In this document: positions 8,549 to 18,349 of the stretch, in pieces | Layout: each line of letters starts with the position of its first letter | Position numbering within the stretch: the stretch's first letter is position 1 | Assembly (NCBI RefSeq): GCF_900090195.1 | Contig: NZ_LT607803.1 | Span: forward strand, 3,410,001 to 3,474,000 | Length of the DNA: 64,000 nucleotides | DNA from: Variovorax sp. HW608 | Lineage (GTDB): Bacteria > Pseudomonadota > Gammaproteobacteria > Burkholderiales > Burkholderiaceae_C | Direction of reading: 5' to 3' | Notes under the pieces: model-generated | The model's database searches: none | What the model was told of the DNA's origin: nothing | What the model saw: the letters and a program-made list of their open reading frames with translations, nothing else | Program-made: the position numbers and the translations under genes

Positions 8549-8577
8549 AATTTACATGGCTACATATTTGCACACAA
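8549..8577 (-). promoter_or_regulatory. Candidate promoter for the IS1634 transposase
   Basis: On the minus strand TTGTGT (8572-8577) and TAAATT (8549-8554) are 17 bases apart, inside the AT-rich segment between the transposase start (8499) and the right IS end. It would give a leader of about 45 bases. This is a sequence-pattern call only. Confidence 0.35.
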
Positions 8578-8623
8578 AAATAGCCGAAACCCGCGCCACG
8601 CTTGGGCTCCGGCTACTTCATGT

Positions 8624-8642
8624 GCTCAAAGTTCGGTTTAGC
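8624..8642 (-). repeat. Right end of IS1634 element: inverted repeat plus target duplication
   Basis: GCTCAAAGTTCGG (8624-8636) is the exact reverse complement of the left end. The following TTTAGC (8637-8642) repeats the sequence at 6684-6689, and the peroxiredoxin stop codon begins at the next base. Confidence 0.92.
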
Positions 8643-9149
8643 TCAGCCCTTGGCCTGAGCGAGCAGGGTGTCGGCGTCGCTGACCTCGAACTTGCCGGGC
8701 GCCTCGACGTTCAGCGAAGCCACCTTGCCGTCCTTCACGAGCATCGAATAGCGGTTGCTGCGGATGCCCATGCCGCGCGCGGTCAGGTCCAGCGTCAGGC
8801 CGGTGGCATTCGCGAAGGCTGCGCTGCCGTCGGCCAGCATGCGAACCTTGCCGGAGGTCTTCTGGTCGCGGGCCCACGCGCCCATGACGAAGGCGTCGTT
8901 GACGCTGACGCACCAGATCTCGTCCACGCCGGCGGCCTTGAAATCGTCGAAATGCTGCACGTAGCCCGGGACGTGCTTGGCGGAGCAGGTGGGCGTGAAC
9001 GCGCCCGGCAGCGCGAACAGCGCAATGGTCTTGCCGGCGGTCGCCTTGGCCACGTCGACAGCATTCGGGCCGATGCTGCAGCCCTCGCCTTCAACCTCCG
9101 AATACTCCTGCAGCGTTGCCGAGGGAAGGGTGTCGCCAACTTTGATCAT
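8643..9149 (-). CDS. Peroxiredoxin (Prx5 type)
   Basis: A 168-residue thiol peroxidase. The peroxidatic cysteine is Cys55 in LPGAFTPTCSAKHVPGY, the hallmark of Prx5-type enzymes, and the active-site Arg lies in the GIRSNRYSMLVKDG region. It reduces hydrogen peroxide and organic hydroperoxides in the cytoplasm, probably with glutaredoxin or thioredoxin. It lies downstream of the S10 ribosomal operon but behind a strong terminator, so it should be expressed mainly from its own promoter. Its stop codon abuts the right flank of the IS1634 element. Confidence 0.93.
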   Translation of the reverse strand: MIKVGDTLPSATLQEYSEVEGEGCSIGPNAVDVAKATAGKTIALFALPGAFTPTCSAKHVPGYVQHFDDFKAAGVDEIWCVSVNDAFVMGAWARDQKTSGKVRMLADGSAAFANATGLTLDLTARGMGIRSNRYSMLVKDGKVASLNVEAPGKFEVSDADTLLAQAKG

Positions 9150-9164
9150 CTGAAATGCTCCTCA

Positions 9165-9194
9165 AAAAAGAAAAACGGCCCACATTGTGGGCCG
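9165..9194 (-). terminator. Rho-independent terminator at the end of the S10 operon
   Basis: Read on the minus strand, CGGCCCACA (9186-9194) and its complement (9176-9184) form a hairpin followed by TTTTTCTTTTTT (9175-9164). It lies about 27 bases after the rpsQ stop and ends the rplC-rpsQ transcript before the peroxiredoxin gene. Confidence 0.9.
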
Positions 9195-9220
9195 CTTTTG
9201 CGTTGGCTGCTTCGCCGGGA

Positions 9221-9496
9221 TCAGACCAGGGCGGCCTTCTCGACCAGGCGGGTCACAACCCAGTTCTTCGACTTCGAGATCGGACGGCTTTCCGTGATCT
9301 CGATGATGTCGCCGAGCTTGTACTCGCCCTTTTCGTCATGGGCGTGGTACTTGCTCGTCTTGGCGACGATCTTGCCGTAGAGCTCGTGCTTCACGCGACG
9401 CTCGACCAGAACGGTCACGGTCTTCGCGCGCTTGTCGCTGACCACCTTGCCGATCAAGGTGCGCTTGAGGGACTTTTTAGCTTCCGTCATGGTCAC
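9221..9496 (-). CDS. rpsQ: 30S ribosomal protein S17
   Basis: A 91-residue primary 16S rRNA-binding protein. The sequence [32 protein letters not shown] (residues 9 onward) is typical of S17, with the conserved [17 protein letters not shown] segment near the end. It is the last gene of this part of the S10 operon. In most bacteria rplN and the spc genes follow; here a terminator and a peroxiredoxin gene follow instead. Confidence 0.97.
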   Translation of the reverse strand: MTMTEAKKSLKRTLIGKVVSDKRAKTVTVLVERRVKHELYGKIVAKTSKYHAHDEKGEYKLGDIIEITESRPISKSKNWVVTRLVEKAALV

Positions 9497-9499
9497 TCC

Positions 9500-9745
9500 T
9501 TACTTGGCGGCTTCTTGCTGCTTCTGCGCAAGAATGGTCTTCGCACGCGCGATGTCACGGCGGGTGACGCGCAGCGTAGCGGTGTTCGACAGTTGTTGCG
9601 TGGCCTTCTGCATGCGCAGGCCGAAGTGGGCCTTCTGCAGATCCTTGATTTCGGCTTGCAGGCCGGCAACGTCCTTGTTGCGCAGCTCGGCAGCCTTCGA
9701 CGTCTTGGCGTTTGCCGCGGCGTCCTTCTTCTTACGAATTGCCAT
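9500..9745 (-). CDS. rpmC: 50S ribosomal protein L29
   Basis: An 81-residue L29, about 15 residues longer than usual. The core [26 protein letters not shown] and the [13 protein letters not shown] segment are typical. The extra part is a Lys/Ala-rich N-terminal tail ([16 protein letters not shown]). The start at 9745 is supported by a good ribosome site (GAGGAG) a few bases upstream, so the tail is probably real. L29 sits at the peptide exit tunnel. Confidence 0.95.
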   Translation of the reverse strand: MAIRKKKDAAANAKTSKAAELRNKDVAGLQAEIKDLQKAHFGLRMQKATQQLSNTATLRVTRRDIARAKTILAQKQQEAAK

Positions 9746-9759
9746 GGTGTTCTCCTCGA

Positions 9760-10176
9760 TCAGGCGCCGAGCTGGCGTGCGACGAAGGTCGTGCGCAGCG
9801 GGAGCTTGGCAGCGGCCAGACGGAAGGCCTCGCGAGCGAGTTCTTCGGGAACGCCGACGATCTCGTAGATCACCTTGCCGGGCTGGATTTCGGCGACGTA
9901 GTACTCGGGGTTGCCCTTGCCGTTACCCATCCGCACTTCTGCGGGCTTGTGGGAGATCGGCTTGTCGGGGAACACGCGAATCCAGATACGGCCACCGCGC
10001 TTGACGTGGCGCGAGATCGCGCGACGTGCGGCTTCGATCTGGCGCGCCGTCAGGCGGCCGCGGTCGATCGACTTCAGGCCGAAGTCACCGAACGACACCG
10101 CGTTGCCGCGGGTCGCGATGCCGGTGTTGCGGCCCTTTTGTTCCTTGCGGAACTTTCTGCGTGCAGGTTGCAGCAT
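9760..10176 (-). CDS. rplP: 50S ribosomal protein L16
   Basis: A 138-residue L16, normal length. It starts [17 protein letters not shown] and carries the conserved [30 protein letters not shown] and [19 protein letters not shown] segments. L16 helps organise the A-site and is needed for late 50S assembly. It lies 28 bases downstream of rpsC. Confidence 0.97.
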   Translation of the reverse strand: MLQPARRKFRKEQKGRNTGIATRGNAVSFGDFGLKSIDRGRLTARQIEAARRAISRHVKRGGRIWIRVFPDKPISHKPAEVRMGNGKGNPEYYVAEIQPGKVIYEIVGVPEELAREAFRLAAAKLPLRTTFVARQLGA

Positions 10177-10204
10177 GTTTGTTACTCCGTAGTTCTAAGA
10201 CCGA

Positions 10205-11101
10205 TCACTCGGTCTTGGCACCGTCCGCTGCTGCAGCGGGCGCGGCTTTGCGGACGCGCTTAACGGCGGGTTTCGAGTCTGCACCACCGGCTTCTGCCGG
10301 CTTGTCGCTGCCATCGGCCGGAGCGGCGTTGCCGCCGACCGGACCACGGGCACCGCGGGGACCGCGGCGGTCGGAACCGGGACGGTCGCCACCGGGGCGG
10401 CCATCGCGGCGCGGGCCACGCGGACGGCGCTCTTCTTCGGGACGCGGCGTCTCGACGACCGGCAGGTCGTTGCGACCCAGCGTGTCGCCCTTGTAGACCC
10501 AGACCTTGACGCCGATGACGCCGTAGGTGGTCTTGGCTTCCGAGGTGCCGTAGTCGATGTCGGCGCGCAGCGTGTGGAGCGGCACGCGACCTTCGCGGTA
10601 CCACTCGGTACGGGCGATTTCGATGCCGTTCAGACGACCGGCCGACATGATCTTGATGCCCTGGGCACCCAGACGCATGGCGTTCTGCATCGCACGCTTC
10701 ATGGCGCGGCGGAACATGATCCGCTTCTCGAGCTGCTGCGTGATGCTGTCGGCGATCAGCTGCGCATCGATTTCGGGCTTGCGCACTTCTTCGATGTTGA
10801 CCGCGACCGGAACGCCGAGCTGCTTGCCCAGCTCGCGCTTGAGGTTTTCGATGTCCTCGCCCTTCTTGCCGATCACGACGCCCGGACGTGCCGAGTAGAT
10901 CGTGATGCGTGCGTTCTTGGCGGGGCGCTCGATCAGCACGCGCGACACGGACGCGTTCTTGAGCTTCTTCTTCAGGTACTCGCGCACCTTGATGTCTTCG
11001 GCCAGCATGCCGGCGAAGTCGCGGTTGCTTGCGTACCAGCGGCTGGACCAGTTACGGCTGACCGCGAGGCGGAAGCCGGTTGGGTGGATTTTCTGTCCCA
11101 T
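10205..11101 (-). CDS. rpsC: 30S ribosomal protein S3 with long C-terminal tail
   Basis: S3 forms part of the mRNA entry channel. The start is set at [14 protein letters not shown] (11101), the normal N-terminus, with GGAAG upstream; the frame extends nine codons further but without family support. The KH domain ([15 protein letters not shown]) and C-terminal domain ([20 protein letters not shown]) are complete by about residue 215. A tail of about 80 residues follows, rich in Arg, Gly, Pro and Ala ([18 protein letters not shown] and so on). Such basic tails are seen in Comamonadaceae S3 proteins; total length here is 298 against about 230 in E. coli. Confidence 0.96.
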   Translation of the reverse strand: MGQKIHPTGFRLAVSRNWSSRWYASNRDFAGMLAEDIKVREYLKKKLKNASVSRVLIERPAKNARITIYSARPGVVIGKKGEDIENLKRELGKQLGVPVAVNIEEVRKPEIDAQLIADSITQQLEKRIMFRRAMKRAMQNAMRLGAQGIKIMSAGRLNGIEIARTEWYREGRVPLHTLRADIDYGTSEAKTTYGVIGVKVWVYKGDTLGRNDLPVVETPRPEEERRPRGPRRDGRPGGDRPGSDRRGPRGARGPVGGNAAPADGSDKPAEAGGADSKPAVKRVRKAAPAAAADGAKTE

Positions 11102-11117
11102 GTTTCTTCCAGGCCTG

Positions 11118-11450
11118 TTAGTTGCCAACCGTCACGTACACATGGCACGTGGGCTTGCTGATGCGATTGCCGCGACCCTTGGCGCGCGCGGTGAAGCGCT
11201 TGAGCGTGGCGCCTTGCTCGACGTAGATGGTCTTGACCTTCAGTTCGTCGATGTCGGCACCGTCGTTGTGCTCGGCGTTGGCGATGGCCGACTCGAGCAC
11301 CTTCTTCACGATCACAGCGGCCTTCTTCTGCGTGAATTGCAGGATGTTGAGGGCTTGATCGACCTTCTTGCCGCGGATCAGGTCGGCGACCAGACGGCCC
11401 TTATCGACCGAAAGGCGGACGCCGCGGAGGACTGCACGTGTTTCAGACAT
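11118..11450 (-). CDS. rplV: 50S ribosomal protein L22
   Basis: A 110-residue L22, normal length, beginning [27 protein letters not shown] and ending with the [20 protein letters not shown] hairpin that lines the exit tunnel and is the site of macrolide-resistance changes. Nine bases separate it from rpsS upstream. Confidence 0.97.
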   Translation of the reverse strand: MSETRAVLRGVRLSVDKGRLVADLIRGKKVDQALNILQFTQKKAAVIVKKVLESAIANAEHNDGADIDELKVKTIYVEQGATLKRFTARAKGRGNRISKPTCHVYVTVGN

Positions 11451-11459
11451 GGTCGTTCC

Positions 11460-11738
11460 TTACTTCTTCTGGACTTTCTTGTCCGCGGGGTGGCCCTTGA
11501 ACGTGCGCGTGAGCGCAAATTCGCCGAGCTTGTGGCCGACCATCTGGTCGGTGATGTACACAGGCACGTGCTGCTTGCCGTTGTGCACGGCAATGGTCAG
11601 GCCGATGAACTCGGGCAGGACCATCGAGCGACGCGACCAGGTCTTGATCGGCTTCTTGTCCTTGGTCGTCACGGCCTTGTCGGCCTTCGCCAGCAGGTGG
11701 TGGTCGACGAACGGACCCTTCTTGAGAGAGCGAGTCAT
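11460..11738 (-). CDS. rpsS: 30S ribosomal protein S19
   Basis: A 92-residue S19. [20 protein letters not shown] at the N-terminus and [22 protein letters not shown] in the middle are conserved. It sits in the head of the 30S subunit with S13. It is ten bases after rplB. Confidence 0.97.
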   Translation of the reverse strand: MTRSLKKGPFVDHHLLAKADKAVTTKDKKPIKTWSRRSMVLPEFIGLTIAVHNGKQHVPVYITDQMVGHKLGEFALTRTFKGHPADKKVQKK

Positions 11739-11748
11739 TTGCTATCCC

Positions 11749-12573
11749 TTACTTCTTGCGACGCGACACGATGAAGACCTGCGTGCGCTTGTTGTTGCGG
11801 GTGCGATAACCCTTGGTCAGGTTGCCCCATGGGTCAACCGGATGACGGCCTTCACCAGTGCGGCCTTCGCCACCACCGTGCGGGTGATCGATCGGGTTCA
11901 TCACCACGCCGCGAACGGTCGGGCGGATACCCATCCAGCGCTTCACACCGGCCTTGCCGAGCTGGCGCAGGCTGTGCTCTTCGTTGGCGACTTCACCGAT
12001 GGTCGCGCGGCACTCGACGTGCACGCGGCGGACTTCGCCCGAACGCATGCGGACCTGGGCGTAGACGCCTTCACGGGCCAGCAGCGTGGCCGAGGTACCG
12101 GCCGAGCGGGCGATCTGCGCGCCCTTGCCGGGCTGCAGCTCGATGCAGTGGATCGTCGAACCCACGGGGATGTTGCGGATCGGCAGCGTGTTGCCGGCGC
12201 GGATCGGGGCTTCCGAACCGCTCAGCAGCGTTGCGCCGGCTTCCAGGCCGCGCGGGGCGATGATGTAGCGACGCTCGCCGTCTGCATAGCAAACGAGGGC
12301 GATGTGGGCGGTGCGGTTCGGGTCGTACTCGATGCGTTCGACCTTGGCCGGGATGCCGTCCTTGTTGCGCACGAAGTCCACCACGCGGTAGTGGTGCTTG
12401 TGGCCACCGCCCTTGTGACGGGTCGTGATGTGACCGTTGTTGTTGCGGCCGGCCTTCTGGAATTGCGATTCCAGCAGAGGCGCGTGCGCTGCACCCTTGT
12501 ACAGGTGGTCGCGCGAAATCTTCACTGCACCGCGTTGACCCGGCGAAGTGGGTTTCTGCTTGATGACGGCCAT
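11749..12573 (-). CDS. rplB: 50S ribosomal protein L2
   Basis: A 274-residue L2, normal length. The conserved HKRHYRVVDF-like region ([13 protein letters not shown]), and near the C-terminus [22 protein letters not shown] with the essential His of the peptidyl-transferase region, are present. It follows rplW with a two-base gap. Confidence 0.97.
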   Translation of the reverse strand: MAVIKQKPTSPGQRGAVKISRDHLYKGAAHAPLLESQFQKAGRNNNGHITTRHKGGGHKHHYRVVDFVRNKDGIPAKVERIEYDPNRTAHIALVCYADGERRYIIAPRGLEAGATLLSGSEAPIRAGNTLPIRNIPVGSTIHCIELQPGKGAQIARSAGTSATLLAREGVYAQVRMRSGEVRRVHVECRATIGEVANEEHSLRQLGKAGVKRWMGIRPTVRGVVMNPIDHPHGGGEGRTGEGRHPVDPWGNLTKGYRTRNNKRTQVFIVSRRKK

Positions 12574-12575
12574 GA

Positions 12576-12911
12576 TTAAGCGCCTTCCCCGACGAGGTTG
12601 AGCTCTTGACCGGCCTTCAGCGTCACATAGGCCTTGCGAACGTTGTCGCGGCGGCCGACGGACTTGCCGAAGCGCTTGGTCTTGCCCTTGGTGTTGAGCA
12701 CCGACACGCCCTGGACTTCGACCTTGAACATCAGTTCAACGGCCGCCTTGATCTCGGGCTTGGTGGCATCCTGCAGCACCTTGAAGGTGACTGCGTTCGA
12801 CTTTTCGCCGACCATCGTGGCCTTCTCGGACACGATCGGGGCGACCAGCACGTTCATCAGGCGACCTTCGTCGAACTGACGCTGCTGGGGGGTAGGGTTC
12901 ATGCGGCTCAT
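12576..12911 (-). CDS. rplW: 50S ribosomal protein L23
   Basis: A 111-residue L23, docking site for trigger factor and SRP at the exit tunnel. The core begins at [21 protein letters not shown] (residue 19). The start at 12911 overlaps the rplD stop by four bases (ATGA), which favours this longer start, although the internal ATG codons at residues 4 and 19 cannot be excluded. [23 protein letters not shown] near the end is typical. Confidence 0.95.
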   Translation of the reverse strand: MSRMNPTPQQRQFDEGRLMNVLVAPIVSEKATMVGEKSNAVTFKVLQDATKPEIKAAVELMFKVEVQGVSVLNTKGKTKRFGKSVGRRDNVRKAYVTLKAGQELNLVGEGA

Positions 12912-13528
12912 GCGAACATCTCCTTGAGCTTGTCGACGGCACCCTTGGTGACCAGCACCTTCTTGTAGTGGACCAGCGAAACCGGGTCGGCGTAACGCGG
13001 CTCGACGACGAGCACGTTCACCAGGTTGCGCGATGCCAGATACAGGTTCTCGTCGACTTCCTCGGCGATCACGAGCACGGACTCGAGATTCATCGCCTTG
13101 AACTTGGCGGCCAGCGCCTTGGTCTTGGGCGAATCGACCTTGATCGAATCGACCACAGCCAGACGGCCTTCGCGAGCGAGCTGCGAGAAGATGGAGGCCA
13201 TGCCGGCGCGGTACATCTTCTTGTTGATCTTCTGCGTGAAGTTTTCGTCAGGCATGTTCGGGAAGATGCGGCCACCCCCGCGCCACAGCGGCGAGGAAGT
13301 CATACCGGCACGGGCGCGGCCCGTTCCCTTTTGCTTGAAAGGCTTCTTGGTCGAGTGCTTGACCTGCTCGCGGTCCTTCTGGGCGCGCGTGCCTTGGCGT
13401 GCATTGGCCTGGTAGGCAACGACGATCTGGTGAACCAGGTCTTCGTTGTAGTCACGGCCGAACACGGTCTCGGGCGCGTCGAACTTCGACGCCGCCTGGC
13501 CCTGCTCATTCAGGAGTTCGAGTTCCAT
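12908..13528 (-). CDS. rplD: 50S ribosomal protein L4
   Basis: A 206-residue L4. The tunnel loop with [25 protein letters not shown] is conserved. In E. coli L4 also represses the S10 operon by binding its leader; here the operon is split, so the target RNA is unclear. Its ATG overlaps the rplC stop by one base (TAATG). Confidence 0.97.
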   Translation of the reverse strand: MELELLNEQGQAASKFDAPETVFGRDYNEDLVHQIVVAYQANARQGTRAQKDREQVKHSTKKPFKQKGTGRARAGMTSSPLWRGGGRIFPNMPDENFTQKINKKMYRAGMASIFSQLAREGRLAVVDSIKVDSPKTKALAAKFKAMNLESVLVIAEEVDENLYLASRNLVNVLVVEPRYADPVSLVHYKKVLVTKGAVDKLKEMFA

Positions 13529-14208
13529 TACTTGGCTCCTTCAGCGGCTTGCGGCTTGGCCTTGATGGCCGGACGCACGGTGACAAAGCCACCCTTCGAG
13601 CCCGGAATCGCACCCTTGATCAGGAGCAACTGACGCGCTTCATCGATACGGATCACATCGAGGTTCTGGGTCGTGACGGTGACGTCGCCCAGGTGGCCCG
13701 TCATGCGCTTGCCCGGGAACACGCGGCCGGGGTCCTGCGCCATACCGATGGAGCCAGGAACGTTGTGCGAACGGCTGTTACCGTGCGAGGCGCGCTGCGA
13801 ACCCATGTTGTGGCGCTTGATCGTGCCGGCGTAGCCCTTGCCGATCGAGGTGCCTTGCACGTCGACCTTCTGGCCCACGGCGAAGACGCTGCCGACGGCG
13901 ATCGCGCCACCCGCCTTGTGCTGGGCAGCGGCATCGGCGGTCACGCGGAATTCGCGGATGATTTCGCCAGCTTCGACGCCCGCCTTGGCGAGGTGGCCGG
14001 CTTCGGGCTTGGTCACGCGCGATGCCTTGCGCGAACCGAACGTCACTTGAAGTGCGACGTAGCCATCGTTCTCTTGGGATTTGATCTGGGTCACGCGGTT
14101 GTTGGACACGTCCACCACCGTGACGGGAACTGCGTCCCCGTCATCGGTGAAGAGACGCATCATCCCCACCTTGCGGCCCAGCAACCCGAGGGAATTGCTC
14201 AGACTCAT
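13528..14208 (-). CDS. rplC: 50S ribosomal protein L3
   Basis: The start is [20 protein letters not shown] at 14208, with GGAG nine bases upstream; the longer frame to 14325 has no family support. The 226-residue protein has the conserved [31 protein letters not shown] segment reaching to the peptidyl-transferase centre, with the glutamine that PrmB methylates. It is the first gene of the separate rplC-rpsQ transcript, with its own promoter at 14343-14372. Confidence 0.97.
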   Translation of the reverse strand: MSLSNSLGLLGRKVGMMRLFTDDGDAVPVTVVDVSNNRVTQIKSQENDGYVALQVTFGSRKASRVTKPEAGHLAKAGVEAGEIIREFRVTADAAAQHKAGGAIAVGSVFAVGQKVDVQGTSIGKGYAGTIKRHNMGSQRASHGNSRSHNVPGSIGMAQDPGRVFPGKRMTGHLGDVTVTTQNLDVIRIDEARQLLLIKGAIPGSKGGFVTVRPAIKAKPQAAEGAK

Positions 14209-14342
14209 TGGTTTTCTCCAAAACTTCCGCCGCTGCCACTTCAATTGGCGACAGCGTTTGGTATGCGAAAGAAGGTTGATAAAGCCCCGCTCAACGCAGG
14301 CGGCATGCAGCATGCCAAGGCGCAAGTTGGGCAGAGCCGGAG

Positions 14343-14372
14343 ATTATAGCCCGCGGGACCCGCCGCGCGCAA
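14343..14372 (-). promoter_or_regulatory. Sigma70-type promoter for rplC-rpsQ
   Basis: On the minus strand TTGCGC (14367-14372) and a consensus TATAAT (14343-14348) are 18 bases apart. Transcription would start near 14336, giving a leader of about 128 bases before rplC, which contains the palindrome GGCATGCTGCATGCC. The promoter explains how rplC onward is expressed although a terminator and two unrelated genes lie between it and rpsJ. Confidence 0.75.
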
Positions 14373-14398
14373 CTCCCGACCTTTTTGGCTGGAGGAGG

Positions 14399-14968
14399 CT
14401 ACTTCACCTGCATCGACCGGATCTTCTCGCCGGCCGCATCCTGCTTGAGCTCGCCGGTCGCGGGCAGCGCGGCCGGCGCCTTGCCGACCTGCACCGGGAT
14501 CGAGGTTGCGCTGGTCGCGCCGTTCTGCGTCGTGAAGACGTGGAGGTAGGCGATGCCCTGCGCGGAAGGCACGACCTCGACCGTGATCGTCGTGGCCTGC
14601 CCCGAGGGCAGCGTGACGGCCGCCGGCGTCGTCGCACCCATCGCCAGCCCGCCTTCGGTGGTGAAGCGCAGCGCAGCGCCGGCGGGATCGGTGACGCCGT
14701 CGAAGCTCAGCACGACCCGGACGGTCGTGCCGACCTCGGGGGTCCCGTCGACGCGGTACTGGACCGCCACCCCGGATCCGCTGGACTTCATGGGCGCCGA
14801 TTTCATCGGCGGCGCGCCGGCCTGGCTCCTGGCAGGCGACGACTTGGCGACACCGTCGGCGCTCGCGCATGCGGGCACCAGCATCGCCAGCACGGACAGC
14901 GCCGCGGCCGCCATGCCGAACCTCGTCGCGACGAGGGATGGCTTCAATTGATGGTCACGCTGAAACAT
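14399..14968 (-). CDS. Secreted protein of unknown function, between rpsJ and rplC
   Basis: The start chosen (14968) gives 189 residues and a signal peptide with a charged N-region, a hydrophobic core ([14 protein letters not shown]) and an ACASA cleavage site. It overlaps the end of the upstream metalloprotease-like gene by 25 bases, so the two are likely cotranslated. An internal ATG at 14914 is an alternative. After a Ser/Pro/Lys-rich linker ([10 protein letters not shown]) the body is a predicted all-beta region with alternating hydrophobic residues ([27 protein letters not shown]), possibly Ig-like. No family was recognised. It probably works with the adjacent lipoprotein outside the inner membrane. 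Confidence 0.7.
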   Translation of the reverse strand: MFQRDHQLKPSLVATRFGMAAAALSVLAMLVPACASADGVAKSSPARSQAGAPPMKSAPMKSSGSGVAVQYRVDGTPEVGTTVRVVLSFDGVTDPAGAALRFTTEGGLAMGATTPAAVTLPSGQATTITVEVVPSAQGIAYLHVFTTQNGATSATSIPVQVGKAPAALPATGELKQDAAGEKIRSMQVK

Positions 14969-16521
14969 GTGTTTGCCGAGGAATTGTTGAAGTCGTTGAT
15001 GACCAGGATGCTCTCGCCGGCCGGCAGGCCGACCGTCGCGGTCTCGCTCGTGCCGAATCCGTCCGATGCCGCGATCTGGCCGCCGTTGTAGACGACCCAA
15101 TCGGGATCCGAGGCCGGGGACGTCGGACCGCTGACCGAGATCTGGTGGCTTCCGGCCGTGGCGACGCTGAAGCGGAGATAGACATAGCTGCCGAGCTTGT
15201 TGCCGGACCCTGCCTTGTTCGTGACGCAGGCCGGGCTCAGGCCGTTGACGTACATCGGCAGGGCCTGCGACACCGTTCCGTTGTTCGTCTCGGAAACGCC
15301 GAAGGGATCGTTGGGCGCCGTGCTGATGTTCTGCCCGGCAAGCAATCCGGCCAGCGCCGACGAGCTGCCCGGCGCAGCAGCGTTGAACGCGGCCGTGAAG
15401 GGATGGATCGAAGTCACCGGCAGTCCGCTCTTGAACGATCCGGTCAGGGTGTCGTGGATGGGCTTGAAGCCGACCTGATTGTTGAGGTTCCACAGGATGG
15501 AGTGAATGGAGGCTTCGCGGTACCACCCCGGGTTGGAGCCGGGCCCGACCGTCAGGTCGAGGTTGGCACCCTGGGCCTGGCCCGCTCCGGCGGAGTCCGT
15601 GTAGTTGCTGCGGCCGAGCGCGATGCCCGACCAGGCGTTGCCCCAGCCCTCGGAGAACGCGACGCGGCGGTCCACGAGATCGCTCAACGCGTGGCTGCCA
15701 CCCGGGGAATCGTCGCGGCTGAACGCCGACTGGTAGTAGTGGCCCCATTCGTGGGCGACGACCGTGGCATCGTATTCGTCGGTATCGACGTTCTCCTTGC
15801 CGAGCACGTAGATGACGCGACCCGCGCTGTCGCTGCCGAAGAACGTCGTCCCGATCTGCCCCTGGGTCGGATCGCCGCTGGCGGGCAGGTTGTTGACGCT
15901 CCAGAACACGCGCAGGGATGGGAATGCCGTGCCGGGCGCGACCGACAGCACCTTGGCCTGGGTCGAGTAGATCGTGTCGAGGACCGCGAAGGGTGCGGCC
16001 ACGCGGGTGGCGCCGTAGCTGGCGCCGGTCCAGCCGGAGGGCGCGTTCACGTTGCGCGTGAGCGCTGCGGTGCCGGTCGAAAACGACGGCGATTCCATCG
16101 CGTAGATCGCATTCGACTGCGTGTTGTCGCGCACCGTCACGTCCCACGTCGGGCCGGTGCCGCCCTGCGACATCTGGGCCTTGACCCGAACGACGACGGC
16201 AGTGCTCGAAGGCAGCGAAACCGAGTATGCGCCATTCGCATCCGTGCCGGTCGTCGCGATGACGGACGAGGCGCTGTTCAGGATTTCGACCACCGCGCCG
16301 CGCACCGGCTTCTGGGTGGTGGCCGCGTACACGAGCGCGCCGGAGGGATTCGGAACGGAGTCATAGGTCACGACGCCGCTCAGCGTGACGGTGGTCGCAC
16401 CGGGGATTCCCACCGTCGCCAGGGCGGCCAGGTTGCTGCCCCCTCCTCCGCCGCCGCCACAGGCGGCCAGAAGCGCCAAGGCCGTCGTCGCCAACACATG
16501 TCTCACCCCGATACGTTTCAT
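14944..16521 (-). CDS. Putative zinc metalloprotease lipoprotein (HEXXH), inserted in the ribosomal gene cluster
   Basis: The start at 16521 ([21 protein letters not shown]) gives a lipoprotein signal with Cys21 and has GAGAGG upstream; the open frame continues far upstream but only as read-through across rpsJ. The 525-residue protein then has a Gly-run, a carboxypeptidase-regulatory-like beta domain (about 45-115, with the [12 protein letters not shown] turn), and a zincin core with [11 protein letters not shown] (His257, Glu258, His261) and [11 protein letters not shown] about 30 residues later, where Glu291 could be the third zinc ligand. The remaining part is Gly/Ser/Asn-rich and beta-like. 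The peptidase call rests on the motif; the substrate is unknown. Confidence 0.78.
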   Translation of the reverse strand: MKRIGVRHVLATTALALLAACGGGGGGGSNLAALATVGIPGATTVTLSGVVTYDSVPNPSGALVYAATTQKPVRGAVVEILNSASSVIATTGTDANGAYSVSLPSSTAVVVRVKAQMSQGGTGPTWDVTVRDNTQSNAIYAMESPSFSTGTAALTRNVNAPSGWTGASYGATRVAAPFAVLDTIYSTQAKVLSVAPGTAFPSLRVFWSVNNLPASGDPTQGQIGTTFFGSDSAGRVIYVLGKENVDTDEYDATVVAHEWGHYYQSAFSRDDSPGGSHALSDLVDRRVAFSEGWGNAWSGIALGRSNYTDSAGAGQAQGANLDLTVGPGSNPGWYREASIHSILWNLNNQVGFKPIHDTLTGSFKSGLPVTSIHPFTAAFNAAAPGSSSALAGLLAGQNISTAPNDPFGVSETNNGTVSQALPMYVNGLSPACVTNKAGSGNKLGSYVYLRFSVATAGSHQISVSGPTSPASDPDWVVYNGGQIAASDGFGTSETATVGLPAGESILVINDFNNSSANTCFSVTIN

Positions 16522-16594
16522 CTGCGCCTCTCTGATCGCCATGCCAATGGTCGCGACTCCAGGCCCCCTAGGATGCCACACCTTCGCCACCGAT

Positions 16595-16631
16595 ACGAAA
16601 AAGCCCGCGCGCATTGCTGCGCGCGGGCTTT
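16595..16631 (-). terminator. Rho-independent terminator after rpsJ
   Basis: A14-base stem (16600-16613 with 16618-16631, core GCCCGCGCGCA) with a four-base loop, followed on the minus strand by a T-run (16603-16597 gives CTTTTTC). It lies 18 bases after the rpsJ stop, so it separates the str-rpsJ transcript from the inserted genes and rplC. Confidence 0.9.
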
Positions 16632-16649
16632 CAAGATAGTCGAAGAAGC

Positions 16650-16964
16650 TTACTGGAGCTTGATCTCGACGTCCACGCCGGCCGGCAGGTCGAGCTTCAT
16701 GAGCGCGTCCACCGTCTTGTCCGTCGGATCGACGATGTCCATCAGACGCTGGTGCGTGCGGATCTCGAACTGGTCGCGGCTGGTCTTGTTGACGTGCGGC
16801 GAGCGCAGGATGTCGAAGCGCTTCATGCGGGTCGGCAGCGGCACCGGACCCTTGACGATGGCGCCGGTGCGCTTGGCGGTGTCCACGATCTCGGCAGCCG
16901 ACTGGTCGATCAGCTTGTAGTCGAACGCCTTCAGGCGGATGCGGATTTTTTGCTTGGTGGCCAT
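16650..16964 (-). CDS. rpsJ: 30S ribosomal protein S10
   Basis: A 104-residue S10 (NusE), normal length, with [29 protein letters not shown] at the N-terminus and VDVEIKL at the end. It also takes part in transcription antitermination. It lies 24 bases after tuf and closes the str operon; it is followed by a terminator rather than by rplC. Confidence 0.97.
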   Translation of the reverse strand: MATKQKIRIRLKAFDYKLIDQSAAEIVDTAKRTGAIVKGPVPLPTRMKRFDILRSPHVNKTSRDQFEIRTHQRLMDIVDPTDKTVDALMKLDLPAGVDVEIKLQ

Positions 16965-16988
16965 GTTGATTCCTTGCTAGCGTTCGAA

Positions 16989-18182
<1,194 letters not shown>

Positions 18183-18300
18183 TTTTCAATCCTTGAAAGA
18201 GCAGAGTCCGTGTGGGGTTTAACGTCTGCACCGTGTTGCTGGATCCCTCGCCACGGACAACGAGGGGCACACGGTCGCAGAATGCAACTGGATGGAAACA

Positions 18301-18339
18301 AGGCAGCTGCGCCGCCTTGTCCTTGTGAGGCAGCTGCGC
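18301..18339. repeat. Direct repeat with palindromic core in the fusA-tuf spacer
   Basis: AGGCAGCTGCGC occurs at 18301-18312 and again at 18328-18339. Each copy holds the palindrome GCAGCTGC, and the second forms a hairpin GGCAGC-TGC-GCTGCC. On the mRNA this lies directly after the fusA stop codon and could slow decay or mark a processing site (inference). Confidence 0.6.
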
Positions 18340-18349
18340 TGCCTGTTAC

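Larger units (their letters stand above)
6690..8636 (-). mobile_element. IS1634-family insertion sequence, complete
   Basis: The element is 1947 bp long. Perfect 13-bp inverted ends CCGAACTTTGAGC are at 6690-6702 and, as reverse complement, at 8624-8636. It is flanked by the direct duplication TTTAGC (6684-6689 and 8637-8642). It carries one transposase gene on the minus strand. Intact ends, an intact gene and an exact target duplication point to a recent insertion. It sits between the convergent stop codons of the GNAT and peroxiredoxin genes and damages neither. Confidence 0.93.
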
